Below are positions 44,045 through 56,639 of a stretch of 64,000 bases of DNA, one piece after another. The notes under the pieces are model-generated. The model did not search any database. It was given only the letters and a program-made list of their open reading frames with translations, and was not told the origin of the DNA. Origin of the DNA: Isoetes taiwanensis (taxonomy: Eukaryota > Streptophyta > Lycopodiopsida > Isoetales > Isoetaceae); assembly GCA_021234155.1 (NCBI GenBank), contig JAJEKV010000051.1, forward strand, positions 9,258,105 to 9,322,104, written 5' to 3'. Every line of letters begins with the position of its first letter. The first letter of the stretch is position 1. Made by a program: the position numbers and the translations under genes.

Positions 44045-44975
44045 GTATGTAATACAATTTTGGGCTTTATCAAAATACTGTGCCTAGTCTGGATTTTAGA
44101 TGTGCATTGACATCTTAATCAAATGCAGTCCTACCAGGTAGATAGAAATTTTGGCCTTAATGGCTATTGATCATAGCAGCATAAATAAAGAAAGCTTTTC
44201 AATTAAGATTTATGGTTCTCATAAGAAGATCTGGTTGCCAGGCTCATATGATACTTTCTTGCCACAGCATTGGAGCTATAAGACAGTACGAAAATAGGAG
44301 CTATGGTTGAATTTTCATAATAGGCTGGATATATTCCTGCACAAACTATTGCGGTGGTTGGATGCGACTTCCAAATACCAGGTTCTTTATTACTTCTAGA
44401 ATGCCATGGAGCAATGAACAGGTTTTAGATCTAAGCATGACAAAATGAGATGTAATTCCGCATCTCTCCATTACTAAAATCTATTTGGCGCTGGATTTAT
44501 GGTTGTCATGATAGGCATCTTCATAACATAAGCTGTATATGATCTGTATGATAAAAGTTCATGTTTGTTATGCTAAGAAAGTCCATGTTTCTATGCTAGA
44601 TATTCCTAAAAGCTTACAAGTTATTCTATGATACGATGTACAGTTTGAGAAGTTAAAAATGCTACACTTTATATACTATAGATTTGACGTTGGTTCTTTG
44701 TAATATGTAAAGGATTATGCTATCAAGTAACCAGCTAGATTTGGGATCAAGAAATTGGTTCTCATCTAATGTTATAGCTTGATATTGGTTGATTAATTAC
44801 ATATTTTTACTTGAAAATTTCGATGAAGTTATTATTCCATTTCCTTTTTTGTTAATGTCCACCTCAGGGCAAAAGGATACAATTGGTGATCAGTGATAAA
44901 CTGAGAGACCCAATGTACCTTTTGGCCCTTGCACATTTACCATTATCATGCTAATTGTGTATTGATTGGCTGTAG
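44045..44975 (+). other. Candidate intron in U1
   Basis: It starts GTATGT after CAGAG and ends TTGATTGGCTGTAG, with ATGCTAAT 26 bases before the end as a branch-point word. The counterpart in U3 is 50298-51239, and in U5 61131-62146. In U2 the donor reads AGTTATGT, so splicing there would fail. Confidence 0.5.
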
Positions 44976-44989
44976 GTACGGGTTCTCTC
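44903..44989 (+). other. Hairpin around the 3' splice site in U1
   Basis: GAGAGA (44903-44908) pairs with TCTCTC (44984-44989), CCC (44909-44911) with GGG (44980-44982), and GTACC (44915-44919) with GGTAC (44975-44979). The loop holds TTACCATTATCATGCTAATT. U2, U3 and U5 have the same stem; U0 and U4 have different but equally paired stems. Confidence 0.6.
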
Positions 44990-45836
44990 CTCTAATTGTC
45001 TCCATTTTGCTGTTAGAGTTGGCGTTAACGCGGAAGAGGATGGAATATCTTACATCAAGATTCAAAGTTTACTTTACACTTCACACTTTCAAATTCAAAA
45101 CTTCATGGTTGTAAGATTTAAGTTTATAGTTGTAAGATTGATTACTTTATACTTTCAAATTCAAAAACATTATGTACAAATTGGATATGCTAATATGGAA
45201 AGGATGATATGAATTATTTTACTCAAGATTTTTATTTTTTGATATTTTTCAATATAGTAAATTATATGGGCTAAGGTTTGTAGAGTGCCTGATGTGGCCT
45301 GGCCTAAAAACCAGGGTGGATATTGGGATAAGTGATCTTGCCTTGAACAAGGTTCTTTTAATGTAATTGTTTGCATAACTGTGACTGTAGTCTTGGCAAG
45401 AACATGTACGAAGAAGAAATCGTGACTTCCACTTGCTGGAGATATCTGGCAAACGCATCACTTCTACAAGCCAGGTTAGTTTGAATATTATTGCTTTTGG
45501 ACAGTAAAATAGGTTCTGCTACCATATGCTATGGTAAATGGCCCATAGCCTATTATGATATAGTGTTTTATACTATATCGTGTCATCCATGGTACTTAAG
45601 GCCCACTGTGCCTCATGTACTTCAAGATTTTAAAACCCTGACATTTTGTTGGGTCTTGAACTAGTCCATTGTACTAGTTCTTGAATTATCTGCTATTGCA
45701 GATATAGTATTTGGTCCATTGCACCTTATACTAATAAGATAAAGATGATGTAATAATTTGATGCTGATTGAAAGATTCTTTGAATCTGTTTTTCTTCTGG
45801 TGTAAGGAAGTAGGACCCCTCTTTTTATAAAGGAAG

Positions 45837-45893
45837 TAGGACCCCTCTTTTTATAGGGGGGGTCCTGCTTTCCTTATAAAAAGAGGAGTCCTA
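45837..45893 (+). promoter_or_regulatory. TATA-bearing inverted repeat upstream of U2
   Basis: TAGGACCCCTCTTTTTATA (45837-45855) is the near-perfect inverse of TATAAAAAGAGGAGTCCTA (45875-45893), with GGGGGGGTCCTGCTTTCCT between them. The right arm offers a TATA box about 35-45 bases before the GAA leader. The left arm is itself duplicated here (AAGGAAGTAGGACCCCTC at 45804 and 45830). The block recurs before U3 and after U5. Confidence 0.5.
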
Positions 45894-45916
45894 CATCCCG
45901 AGGGAGGGATTGTGGG

Positions 45917-45935
45917 AGGAGGAGGAGAAGAAGAT
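45917..45935. repeat. (GGA/GAA)n tract 3, head of U2
   Basis: This is a short GAGGAGGAGGAGAAGAAG run at the same place as the long tracts of other units. The tract length is therefore highly variable between units. Confidence 0.9.
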
Positions 45936-48900
45936 CTTCTCTTCTTTTGTTTGTAAACTTGTGGAATATGATGACCACACATTGTGGTAAAAGATTTATT
46001 GAGTTTAGGTTAAAGACATGTAGTGCAAACAAATCCAATGGTAGTGTATTCTACTATTAATGCTTCACATGTATAACTAGCTAAGAAAAAATATGAGGTT
46101 GGTGATGGCCAATGATTTATAGATGGGATATGTAAAGACACAAGCTAAATTCTTGAAATTTGAGGAGCTATGCTCCAAGTATATTGAAGGAGAATAGTCT
46201 TTACCTTAGAAATACATGGGAAATTGATTGTGTGAACATTTATGTACACTAATTTTATGAGCTAAGGCAAAATACATGTAAATATTTGGGACTAGATGTG
46301 GCATGATACACTCTATGTCGTACATAAGCATCAAGTGGTCATATATATTGTTTTATGACTAAAGATAAAGATAAGCCTTTTCTTTCTTTTAAAACTTATG
46401 CATGCATGGCCTTATATGCAAGCATAACAAGTGGTGGTCTACATGCAAATGCAAATGTACTTTGCATTCAACTTTGTGGCTTTACGCAACTTTGTGGCTT
46501 ATAATTAGCACGAAGGAGCTCATGGAACGTGGGCTTTCTAGCATGCATATACTCTAAGGTACGGTACCTTTTGTGCCAATGGTTTTGGATAATATTGCAT
46601 GGTAATATTGCATGGTTTTGGATAATATGGTAGAAAATACATTGCCTAATTGCCTAATAGGTTAATAGGCAAAAAAAATACCTAATACTGAAACGTCCAG
46701 CATTAGCTGCGACTATGCTTGGCGCCAAAGACTGCCGCACGCAGATGCTTCAACATATTTGCCATCAAGCTATGCCTGTGAGGCTTTGATCTTGCTAGAA
46801 GGTCATGTAGCAAGGTCGTTTTTTGACCGACTATACGAGATCTCGGTGCACGAACTAGTGGTCGTGGGGCCGAGGGTAGAAATACTGATGCAAATCTCGC
46901 CTTGATTATGTCTTAACTCGCACATAGCTAGAGATGTGCTTACGTTTGAAGAGACCTAATCCATATTTGTGAAATGGAGATTTAAGTGCTAAAGGCGAGT
47001 TTTGCTTAGCCAATGAAAAATAACTCAGGCCTGCCTTCCTGCTAACATGATTGGCTAGAAGTTTATGTCCAAGATAAAGGAGCTGGATTTGTTACTCTCG
47101 ATTCTTGCTCTATGGCGGTTCTGCCATAAACGGATTTGCTTTGAAAATGGTGTTCCCAAGTTCTTAAGGATTTGAGACAGAGTTATGTAATACAATTTTG
47201 GGCTTTATCAAAATACTGTGCCTAGTCTGGATTTTAGATGTGCATTGACATCTTAATCAAATGCAGTCCTACCAGGTAGATAGAAATTTTGGCCTTAATG
47301 GCTATTGATCATAGCAGCATAAATAAAGAAAGCTTTTCAATTAAGATTTATGGTTCTCATAAGAAGATCTGGTTGCCAGGCTCATATGATACTTTCTTGC
47401 CACAGCATTGGAGCTATAAGACAGTACGAAAATAGGAGCTATGGTTGAATTTTCATAATAGGCTGGATATATTCCTGCACAAACTATTGCGGTGGTTGGA
47501 TGCGACTTCCAAATACCAGGTTCTTTATTACTTCTAGAATGCCATGGAGCAATGAACAGGTTTTAGATCTAAGCATGACAAAATGAGATGTAATTCCGCA
47601 TCTCTCCATTACTAAAATCTATTTGGCGCTGGATTTATGGTTGTCATGATAGGCATCTTCATAACATAAGCTGTATATGATCTGTATGATAAAAGTTCAT
47701 GTTTGTTATGCTAAGAAAGTCCATGTTTCTATGCTAGATATTCCTAAAAGCTTACAAGTTATTCTATGATACGATGTACAGTTTGAGAAGTTAAAAATGC
47801 TACACTTTATATACTATAGATTTGACGTTGGTTCTTTGTAATATGTAAAGGATTATGCTATCAAGTAACCAGCTAGATTTGGGATCAAGAAATTGGTTCT
47901 CATCTAATGTTATAGCTTGATATTGGTTGATTAATTACATATTTTTACTTGAAAATTTCGATGAAGTTATTATTCCATTTCCTTTTTTGTTAATGTCCAC
48001 CTCAGGGCAAAAGGATACAATTGGTGATCAGTGATAAACTGAGAGACCCAATGTACCTTTTGGCCCTTGCACATTTACCATTATCATGCTAATTGTGTAT
48101 TGATTGGCTGTAGGTACGGGTTCTCTCCTCTAATTGTCTCCATTTTGCTGTTAGAGTTGGCGTTAACGCGGAAGAGGATGGAATATCTTACATCAAGATT
48201 CAAAGTTTACTTTACACTTCACACTTTCAAATTCAAAACTTCATGGTTGTAAGATTTAAGTTTATAGTTGTAAGATTGATTACTTTATACTTTCAAATTC
48301 AAAAACATTATGTACAAATTGGATATGCTAATATGGAAAGGATGATATGAATTATTTTACTCAAGATTTTTATTTTTTGATATTTTTCAATATAGTAAAT
48401 TATATGGGCTAAGGTTTGTAGAGTGCCTGATGTGGCCTCGCCCTAAAAACCCGAGGTGGATATTGGGATAAGTGATCTTGCCTTGAACAAGGTTCTTTTA
48501 ATGTAATTGTTTGCATAATCGTGGATCGTAGTCTTGGCAAGAACATGTACTGAAGAAGAAATCGTGACTTCCACTTGCCGGAGATATCCGCAAACGCATC
48601 ACTTCTACAAGCCAGGTTAGTTTGAATATTATTGCTTTTGGACAGTAAAATAGGTTCTGCTACCATATGCTATGGTAAATGGCCCATAGCCTATTATGAT
48701 ATAGTGTTTTATACTATATCAGGCTGTCCATGGTACTTAAGGCCCACTGTGCCTCATGTACTTCAAGATTTTAAAACCCTGACATTTTGTTGGGTCTTGA
48801 ACTAGTCCATTGTACTAGTTCTTGAATTATCTGCTATTGCGGATATAGTATTTGGTCCATTGCACCTTATACTAATAAGATAAAGATGATGTAATAATTT

Positions 48901-49030
48901 GATGCTGATTGAAAGATTCTTTGAATCTGTTTTTCTTCTGGTGTAAGGAAGTAGGACCCCTCTTTTTATAGGGGGGGTCCTGCTTTCCTTATAAAAAGAG
49001 GAGTCCTACATCCCGAGGGAGGGATTGTGG
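45936..49030 (+). repeat. Array unit U2 (3.1 kb, no insertion)
   Basis: U2 is nearly identical to U1, with a direct offset of 3138 bases between matching points, and it shows the empty site GATGTGGCATGATACACTC near 46296 that proves the LTR insertion in U1. Differences from U1 cluster at CAG and CTG triplets (46820-46920). The donor position reads GACAGAGTTATG (47175 on), so the intron signal is lost. The acceptor (48113) and hairpin remain. Confidence 0.85.
48952..49008 (+). promoter_or_regulatory. TATA-bearing inverted repeat upstream of U3
   Basis: This is the same 19-base arms and 19-base spacer as at 45837-45893, followed by CATCCCGAGGGAGGGATTGT and then the GAA tract. Confidence 0.5.
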
Positions 49031-49059
49031 GAGAAGAAGAAGAAGAAGAAGAAGAAGAT
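49031..49059. repeat. (GAA)n tract 4, head of U3
   Basis: About nine GAA copies lie between GGGATTGTGGGA and GATCTTCTCTTC. Confidence 0.95.
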
Positions 49060-51673
49060 CTTCTCTTCTTTTGTTTGTAAACTTGTGGAATATGATGACC
49101 ACACATTGTGGTAAAAGATTTATTGAGTTTAGGTTAAAGACATGTAGTGCAAACAAATCCAATGGTAGTGTATTCTACTATTAATGCTTCACATGTATAA
49201 CTAGCTAAGAAAAAATATGAGGTTGGTGATGGCCAATGATTTATAGATGGGATATGTAAAGACACAAGCTAAATTCTTGAAATTTGAGGAGCTATGCTCC
49301 AAGTATATTGAAGGAGAATAGTCTTTACCTTAGAAATACATGGGAAATTGATTGTGTGAACATTTATGTACACTAATTTTATGAGCTAAGGCAAAATACA
49401 TGTAAATATTTGGGACTAGATGTGGCATGATACACTCTATGTCGTACATAAGCATCAAGTGGTCATATATATTGTTTTATGACTAAAGATAAAGATAAGC
49501 CTTTTCTTTCTTTTAAAACTTATGCATGCATGGCCTTATATGCAAGCATAACAAGTGGTGGTCTACATGCAAATGCAAATGTACTTTGCATTCAACTTTG
49601 TGGCTTTACGCAACTTTGTGGCTTATAATTAGCACGAAGGAGCTCATGGAACGTGGGCTTTCTAGCATGCATATACTCTAAGGTACGGTACCTTTTGTGC
49701 CAATGGTTTTGGATAATATTGCATGGTTTTGGATAATATGGTAGAAAATACATTGCCTAATTGCCTAATAGGTTAATAGGCAAAAAAATACCTAATACTG
49801 AAACGTCCAGCATTAGCTGCGACTATGCTTGGCGCCAAAGACTGCCGCACGCAGATGCTTCAACATATTTGCCATCAAGCTATGCATCGTGAGGCTTTGA
49901 TCTTGCTAGAAGGTCATGTAGCAAGGTCGTTTTTGACCCGACTATATGATCTCGGTGCTTGAACTAGTGGTCGCGGCGGAGGTAGAAATACTGATGCAAA
50001 TCTCATGCTTGAGATTATGTCTTAACTCGCACATAGCTAGAGATGTGCTTACGTTTGAAGAGACCTAATCCATATTTGTGCCATGGAGATTTAAGTGCTA
50101 AAAGGCGAAGTTCTTGCTTAGCCAATGAAAAATAACTTCGCCCCGCCTTCCCCGCTAACATGATTGGCTAGAAGTTTATGTCCAAGATAAAGGAGCCGGA
50201 TTTGTTACTCTCGATTCTTGCTCTATGGCGGTTACGCCATAAAATCGGATTTGCTTTGAAAATGGTGTTCCCAAGTTCTTAAGGATTTGAGACGGAGGTA
50301 TGTAATACAATTTTGGGCTTTATCAAAATCATGCCTAGTCTGGATTTTAGATGTGCATTGACATCTTAATCAAATGCAAATCCTACCGGTAGATAGAAAT
50401 TTTGGCCTTAATGGCTATTGATCATAGCGAAGATAAATAAAGAAAGCTTTTCAATTAAGATTTATGGTTCTCATAAGAAGATCTGGTTGCCAGGCTCATA
50501 TGATACTTTCTTGCCACAGCATTGGAGCTATAAGACAGTACGAAAATAGGAGCTATGGTTGAATTTTCATAATAGGCTGGATATATTCCTGCACAAACTA
50601 TTGTGGTGGTTGGATGCGACTTCCAAATACCAGGTTCTTTATTACTTCTAGAATGCCATGGAGCAATGAATGTTTTAGATCTAAGCATGACAAAATGAGA
50701 TGTAATTCCGCATCTCTCCATTACTAAAATCTATTTGGCGCTGGATTTATGGTTGTCATGATAGGCATCTTCATAACATAAGCTGTATATGATCTGTATG
50801 ATAAAAGTTCATGTTTGTTATGCTAAGAAAGTCCATGTTTCTATGCTAGATATTCCTAAAAGCTTACAAGTTATTCTATGATACGATGTACAGTTTGAGA
50901 AGTTAAAAATGCTACACTTTATATACTATAGATTTGACGTTGGTTCTTTGTAATATGTAAAGGATTATGCACTATGAAACTGATTATCAAGTAACCAGCT
51001 AGATTTGGGATCAAGAAATTGGTTCTCATCTAATGTTATAGCTTGATATTGGTTGATTAATTACATATTTTTACTTGAAAATTTCGATGAAGTTATTATT
51101 CCATTTCCTTTTTTGTTAATGTCCACCTCAGGGCAAAAGGATACAATTGGTGATCAGTGATAAACTGAGAGACCCAATGTACCTTTTGGCCCTTGCACAT
51201 TTACTATTATCATGCTAATTGTGTATTGATTGGCTGCAGGTACGGGTTCTCTCCTCTAATTGTCTCCATTTTGCTGTTAGAGTTGGCGTTAACGCGGAAG
51301 AGGATGGAATATCTTACATCAAGATTCAAAGTTTACTTTACACTTCACACTTTCAAATTCAAAACTTCATGGTTGTAAGATTTAAGTTTATAGTTGTAAG
51401 ATTGATTACTTTATACTTTCAAATTCAAAAACATTATGTACAAATTGGATATGCTAATATGGAAAGGATGATATGAATTATTTTACTCAAGATTTTTATT
51501 TTTTGATATTTTTCAATATAGTAAATTATATGGGCTAAGGTTTGTAGAGTGCCTGATGTGGCCTGGCCTAAAAACTAGGGTGGATATTGGGATAAGTGAT
51601 CTTGCCTTGAACAAGGTTCTTTTAATGTAATTGTTTGCATAACTGTGACTGTAGTCTTGGCAAGAACATGTAC
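49060..51673 (+). repeat. Array unit U3 (3' truncated, 2.6 kb)
   Basis: U3 matches U1 and U2 (offset from U2 about 3126) up to CAAGAACATGTACGA near 51674. In U1 and U2 a short GAAGAAGAA at that point is followed by ~500 more bases including the TATA block. Here the sequence jumps into a giant GAA tract and then into U4. The donor (50298) and acceptor (51239) are both intact. Confidence 0.85.
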
Positions 51674-51833
51674 GACGACGAAGAAGAAGAAGAAGAAGAA
51701 GAAGAAGAAGAAGAAGAAGAAGAAGAAGAAGAAGAAGAAGAAGAAGAAGAAGAAGAAGAAGAAGAAGAAGAAGAAGAAGAAGAAGAAGAAGAAGAAGAAG
51801 AAGAAGAAGAAGAAGAAGAAGAAGAAGAAGAAG
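51674..51833. repeat. (GAA)n tract 5, about 51 copies, U3/U4 fusion point
   Basis: The longest GAA tract joins the interior of U3's 3' part directly to the start of U4. Best explanation: unequal recombination between the short GAA run inside U3 and the leader GAA run of the next unit deleted what lay between. Poly-Glu, Lys and Ser frames here are artefacts. Confidence 0.95.
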
Positions 51834-54371
51834 GGAATATTCTTTGATTCTTCAAACTATGAATACAAGGGGCCTATGGTAGGCCGATACTGCATTATAC
51901 TATTCTGATAATTCCGTAAAATTGTTACAGAATGGCATTAGACCTGCTAATATGTTATTGAAACGTGAATCTGTTAGCAACTCTAAAGATATGAGTGGAT
52001 ACTATTATGTCTAATATGAATGGGGTTAGCAAAAAACAAAAATGGAAAATATAAAGCTTATTGCTAGTGCTATGATACTTATATAAGATGAGACTTGTTG
52101 TCACTAAAGTATGGTCCCAAAAAATAAAATTTGAATCTTGTGATAAGCATATATGTCGATGGATTTTGGTGTATAAGCCCCATACAATGACCCTATGGGT
52201 AAAAGAATTTATTTCTATGGCAAAAGTGGATACCTTAAGGCAATTATTATATGAAGAGGTGATGACCAAGATACACATCATTATTTGAATAGGTGTAGGG
52301 CAAAATCAATGTTGGTGGTTGAAAAGTGGAATAAAATGAGTTATATCATGGGTGTACGGCAATATGCCATTAATTTACTGGACCCCACTTGATATAGGTG
52401 AACTAGGGTATTCAAGTTCACTTATAGAGGCAATGATGGAAAGAGATACGCTAAGGCAATTGTTATGTTGGTAAAAGGTAAATCTCTATATGGGATACAT
52501 GGTGAAAAAATACGGATGGCTAATAAATGACATATAATAAGTGAGCTGCTTTATTTTTATGTGCATATACCGATGGGATAAGAAAAGAAGCTTGAAAGAT
52601 GTAATACCTTGAATCGAGATGCAAAGATATTGACTTAGGAGATGTGGAGTACCTAAATAGGCATGCCGATTGCATTAAATGCTTATATAAAATGTTAAAG
52701 CATGGGATTTCATTGAATGCTTTTACAAAATGTTGAAGCATGAGTTAGAAAAGCGTACATTTTAAGTGGACATTTGTATTGGCACAAATGCGTTTCTTAA
52801 TGATAAAAAAGGCCGGTTTGGACATTTAGGGGTAGTGGTTACCCTAAGAGCATTGTCGAAGCGGCTCCTCTGTTGGTTTATTGCCGCTGGTCTGCCTGTG
52901 GAAGATCCGATATGCCTAAGGGCTTTTATATTTGCGGTAGCAGGGTAGAACGAGCTGGGAACTCTGCTCCAAACATACATGCACGGAATGATAATGAAGG
53001 AGAACAAACGAAGCAAGCTGCCATGACCAGGAGCGACCAAACCCAGGTTTCGATTATTTATCTGAATATGTAGTCTACTTTTGGTTCCGATTCATGCAAA
53101 AACAGAGCAAAAAATGAAGGCTTTGTTAGTCTTGCGATAGTTTGAGAATTCTTCTTGAAAAGATTAGCTAGGAGTAATACAGAAACATGCTACAAAAGTT
53201 TACATTCTTATAGAATGTTTTGGGTGACGAATGTGTTCATATATCTGAGCTAGATATAGCTGGTATGCATCCGGTTTCTGCTATGGGGCCAGATGGTTAA
53301 AAGAAAAACTTAGTTTTGATACATGATATAGCTTGATTAATGTGTTTTTTTTAAAGGTCTAGTATAAGCTTCTATAGGTTCGGTTATAGAAGACCGAATA
53401 TACCCTTAGACTTGGCTGTAGGCTGCCTGCTGGACACATGTTTTATGTGTACATGGTTGATCTAGAATCAAATGATGTGCCAATATAAGAAGAATGCATG
53501 GTTACGATGCCATATAAGGGATAAACTCGATCTGTTAAATGAGTAGTTACTACATGACAGGTTTACATGATGAATCTGATATAGTCCTCTTATTATTCAT
53601 AGTAGCTCTTTAATACATGTCAATAATTTAGCCTCTGGTCTTAAAAGGATATGTCAAGAACATAATATGCCTATACATGTCATGATGATGAATGAATAAA
53701 AAGAAGATGGAACTGCTACTGTTTTAGAATAAGGCAAATGTAGAATATTTTAAGACTTATGGACGAATTGCAGATGAAAGATATGGTTAACGGGTAATTT
53801 ATATTGAATATAAGGTGTTTAAATGTCTGCTGAATAATGGATGATGCATACATAGTGATTTTACTTGCTTTACCATATCATAAATATAGACTTACAATCC
53901 TTTAACAGATTATATATCGGATGGGACTAACTGCAGGTTGTTTGTATAGTATATGTTTGATAAACATGTTTTTCTGCATTATCGATTCATGATCCGCTGG
54001 ATTAGGTGCAGCATATTTCAGATTTGGATGATTTCTTTTTGGCTAATTATATGCTAATATACCAGACCATATTGCTGGTGTAAACAGATATGAAAGATTA
54101 ATTATACTTTTTCTAAGATTTAAGGTTAATTTGTGAGCTCATTTTGCTTCTATTACACCATTCTTCCTTGGAAAAGAATAGGTGAAGGGCGAAGAGCCAT
54201 AGTGTCTCACTGCTTACCTGACGCCCCTTTCCTTATTACCATTCTCATGCTAATATTGGTCTGTTTGGGTGCAGGTAACCGAGACTCTATCTCCTGTCTT
54301 TTCAAAGTTACAAGGTTGCAGTAGGAAGGCAACAAAAATAGAAGATATTACATGGAAATCATGCTCAACAT
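51834..54371 (+). repeat. Array unit U4 (diverged, 2.5 kb)
   Basis: It starts GGGAATATTCTTTGATTCTT, similar to the U5 start. GGTGAAGGGCGAAGAGCC at 54181 and the hairpin with acceptor GGGTGCAG|GTAACC at 54274 relate it to U0. A short frame (52766-52948) with SKRLLCWFIAAGLPVEDPIC is not recognisable. No TATA inverted repeat follows it. Confidence 0.65.
54204..54285 (+). other. Hairpin around a 3' splice site in U4
   Basis: TACCTG (54215-54220) pairs with CAGGTA (54272-54277), and GTCTC (54204-54208) pairs with GAGAC (54281-54285). The loop has ATGCTAAT as branch-point word. Stem sequences differ from U0 and U1 while pairing is kept. Confidence 0.55.
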
Positions 54372-54412
54372 GAAGAAGAAGAAGAAGAAGAAGAAGAAGA
54401 AGAAGAAGAAGA
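54372..54412. repeat. (GAA)n tract 6, head of U5
   Basis: About 13 GAA copies lie between CATGCTCAACAT and GAGAATATTCTC. Confidence 0.95.
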
Positions 54413-55318
54413 GAATATTCTCTTTTGTTCTTCATTCTCTTCAGAGATTCAAATCATTGAAATACGAATTTATATGATATTAGTTGCATTTTGAATGCTA
54501 TTGAAGTATTTTGCATTATGTTGGCTCTATGCTGTTATTTGACTTTAAAGATCCATAGTGCGGTACCACTAGAAATCCAAGTGGTTCTCTATAATAAGGT
54601 GGCCTTCACAATTAAAATTGGGGCTTTAAATTAAGAAACTGGCCAATGACATGGGTTATAGTGCCACATCCTCTAAGAAGATAGCTCTGGCATATTATTT
54701 GAGAAATTCTTAACTATTATGCCTAGGGTGCAATATGGGGGCATTTGCCTAAGATGCTAGTTGGCTTAAGGCATTGGAACCTGAAATTAAAAGACTGACA
54801 TGTGGTACAGGTTATAGTGCCACATCCTCTAAAGGGATTGTTCTGGCAAACTACATGAGAAATTCTTGAATAATATGCCTAAAGTGCACTGCGAGTTGGT
54901 TTAAGGAAATTTGGCTTAAGATTTGTGAAGTTTATTGAGATTTTGATGGTTGAAAGGCACACTTGTTAGCTTAAAATTCTAACAATGTTGAAAATCCTAA
55001 GGGAAAAGTTACTATGATGGAATATATAGTCCAAATAAGAATTTTGTTAATATGTTATTTGGGACAATTTGTGAGGCAAGTTTGTCCTCATAGAATATGT
55101 TGAGATATTGCAACACTCGTGCAAAAAGTTGATGGCATTACTTCTTTGACTTGTGGCTTTTAAGGATTGAAGAACCATGAGACATGCATGCTTGCCACAT
55201 GTAGACTTAAGAGAAAATTGGGGCATGCATCCACATCTAAGCTAAATATGTTGCATGTACTTTTTGTAAACAATTTGGGGCTTCCATTAGCTTTTCTATC
55301 GTGAGCAATAGAAGATAA

Positions 55319-55677
55319 TGTTGTATTTAGCCTTTATGTTAAAACAAGGAAGAGTAAGACGTGTACACGTGGCCCAACCGTGTAAGGCGGTGTGACTTCT
55401 CGATCGTGGGAACGCAAAGCACGCTGGATGGAGAAGCTAAAAAGGGAAGCAATCGAAGCCAAGGCGGTGGCGGCAGAGGCGGATCGAACTGAAAAGGATC
55501 CGGTGGAGCGAGGTCGCGAAGTAGTGATCCGTACCGGAAGGAAGATTGCGTGGGAGCCGCAATCAGCACGTAAGAGCAAAGCACTGAATCGCGCTTGGGC
55601 CGCCTAAGCAACCCATAACAGATTAGTGATACGCTTTGCAATGGACCGGTGGGCTCCGTAATCTCTCAGAACCAACA
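55319..55677 (+). repeat. 5' LTR of the copia element
   Basis: The LTR runs from TGTTGTATTTAGCC to CTCAGAACCAACA. Its long internal open frames (55392-55607) are not coding. It aligns over its full length with 59958-60323. Confidence 0.9.
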
Positions 55678-55867
55678 AAGGGGTATCGAGCAAGAACAGA
55701 TATGGCCACCGATTGGCATTGACCTATCTCAACAAGCATCAAGTATTTGATGGAGACATTGGCTTTCAGGCTTTGGAAGGCCAAAATGATGCAGCCCCGG
55801 AAGGTAGACAAGCCGTGGGATTTGGTAGATCCAAACAAGGAGAGGGGAGATTCCATCTAAATCTAAG

Positions 55868-56500
55868 GTGAAAGCGGAAGCATCGGGATCTGAAGAAACT
55901 AGAGTTTCAGATGACGAAAGGGAGGAGATTGCCAAAGCCATTATCATGGCAAAGCTGGGTGGTGACATTGTGCTTGAAATTCAGCACAAACAAAGCCGTA
56001 GAGATATGGAAGTATCTCCTAAAAAGATACGAGGAGAAGACGCCTACTCGCATTGATATCCTCGAAATGAAATTGCGCAACCCGCAATTCAAGAAAGGTG
56101 ATGATCTAAGGAGCTTGATACGAAATCTTAGATTGTCTGTTGCACGATTTGATGGAGCCGGAGCGCGCTATAACGAAAGCGCCAGAAGGTATTAGCCTTA
56201 ACCGTGAGCATTTCGTGTTTCATTTAAAGATTTAGCTATGCTAGTGAGAAGGACTACATCCACCCCGGATGAAGCAATAGAAGCAATTAAAACCGAACTT
56301 GAGCAGAGATTTTGGTAAAACCAGACTGGGGGAGATTTAAGAACACCCCATTACATTGTATGCGGGAGAATCTGGCAGAGAGAGGTCGAGGACGCTTAAG
56401 AGGCAGGGAAGGGGGGAGAGCGTAGATACAAGGTTACTACGGGATGCGAGGAGTTTGGTCATATCAAGGCGAGTGTCCGAATCGAAAAAATGGAATCGAG
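55868..56500 (+). CDS. Gag region of the copia element (fossil part)
   Basis: Frames include KAIIMAKLGGDIVLEIQHKQ, WKYLLKRYEEKTPTRIDILE and KKGDDLRSLIRNLRLSVARF. These are the UBN2/copia-gag capsid-like pattern (W..L...Y......... L...L....). A decayed CCHC knuckle follows near 56430-56480. Confidence 0.75.
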
Positions 56501-56639
56501 GACGTGGTCGTGGTTCGCTTGGTCGCGGAAGGGCACGACCGCGTGGTGGCTGCAGCTTGGTGAGACGCCTGAGGCAAAAGCGCCGGCCGTGGGAGCCCTT
56601 ACAGAAGAAGAAGTAAGTAATTGCAAGTCGTTTTTCAAA

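Larger units (their letters stand above)
38375..45916 (+). repeat. Array unit U1 (3.1 kb, split by a young LTR element)
   Basis: Without the LTR element (38744-43157 plus one target copy) U1 is ~3.12 kb and nearly identical to U2 and U3. Order: GATCTTCTCTTCTTTTG leader, a possible exon, donor GACAGAG|GTATGT at 44045, intron of 931 bases, branch-point-like ATGCTAAT, acceptor GGCTGTAG at 44975 inside a hairpin, a second possible exon, a small palindrome (45557-45579), then the TATA-bearing inverted repeat (45837-45893) that precedes U2. Short frames (for example 43510-43776 with LPHADASTYLPSSYACEALI) are not kept open in U2 and U3, which argues against coding. Confidence 0.75.

Noticed and set aside
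44903-44989. SINE or tRNA-derived origin of the conserved hairpin block
   Set aside because: GGTACGGGTTCTCTCC resembles a B box only superficially. There is no A box at the right distance and no A- or T-rich tail with a target duplication.
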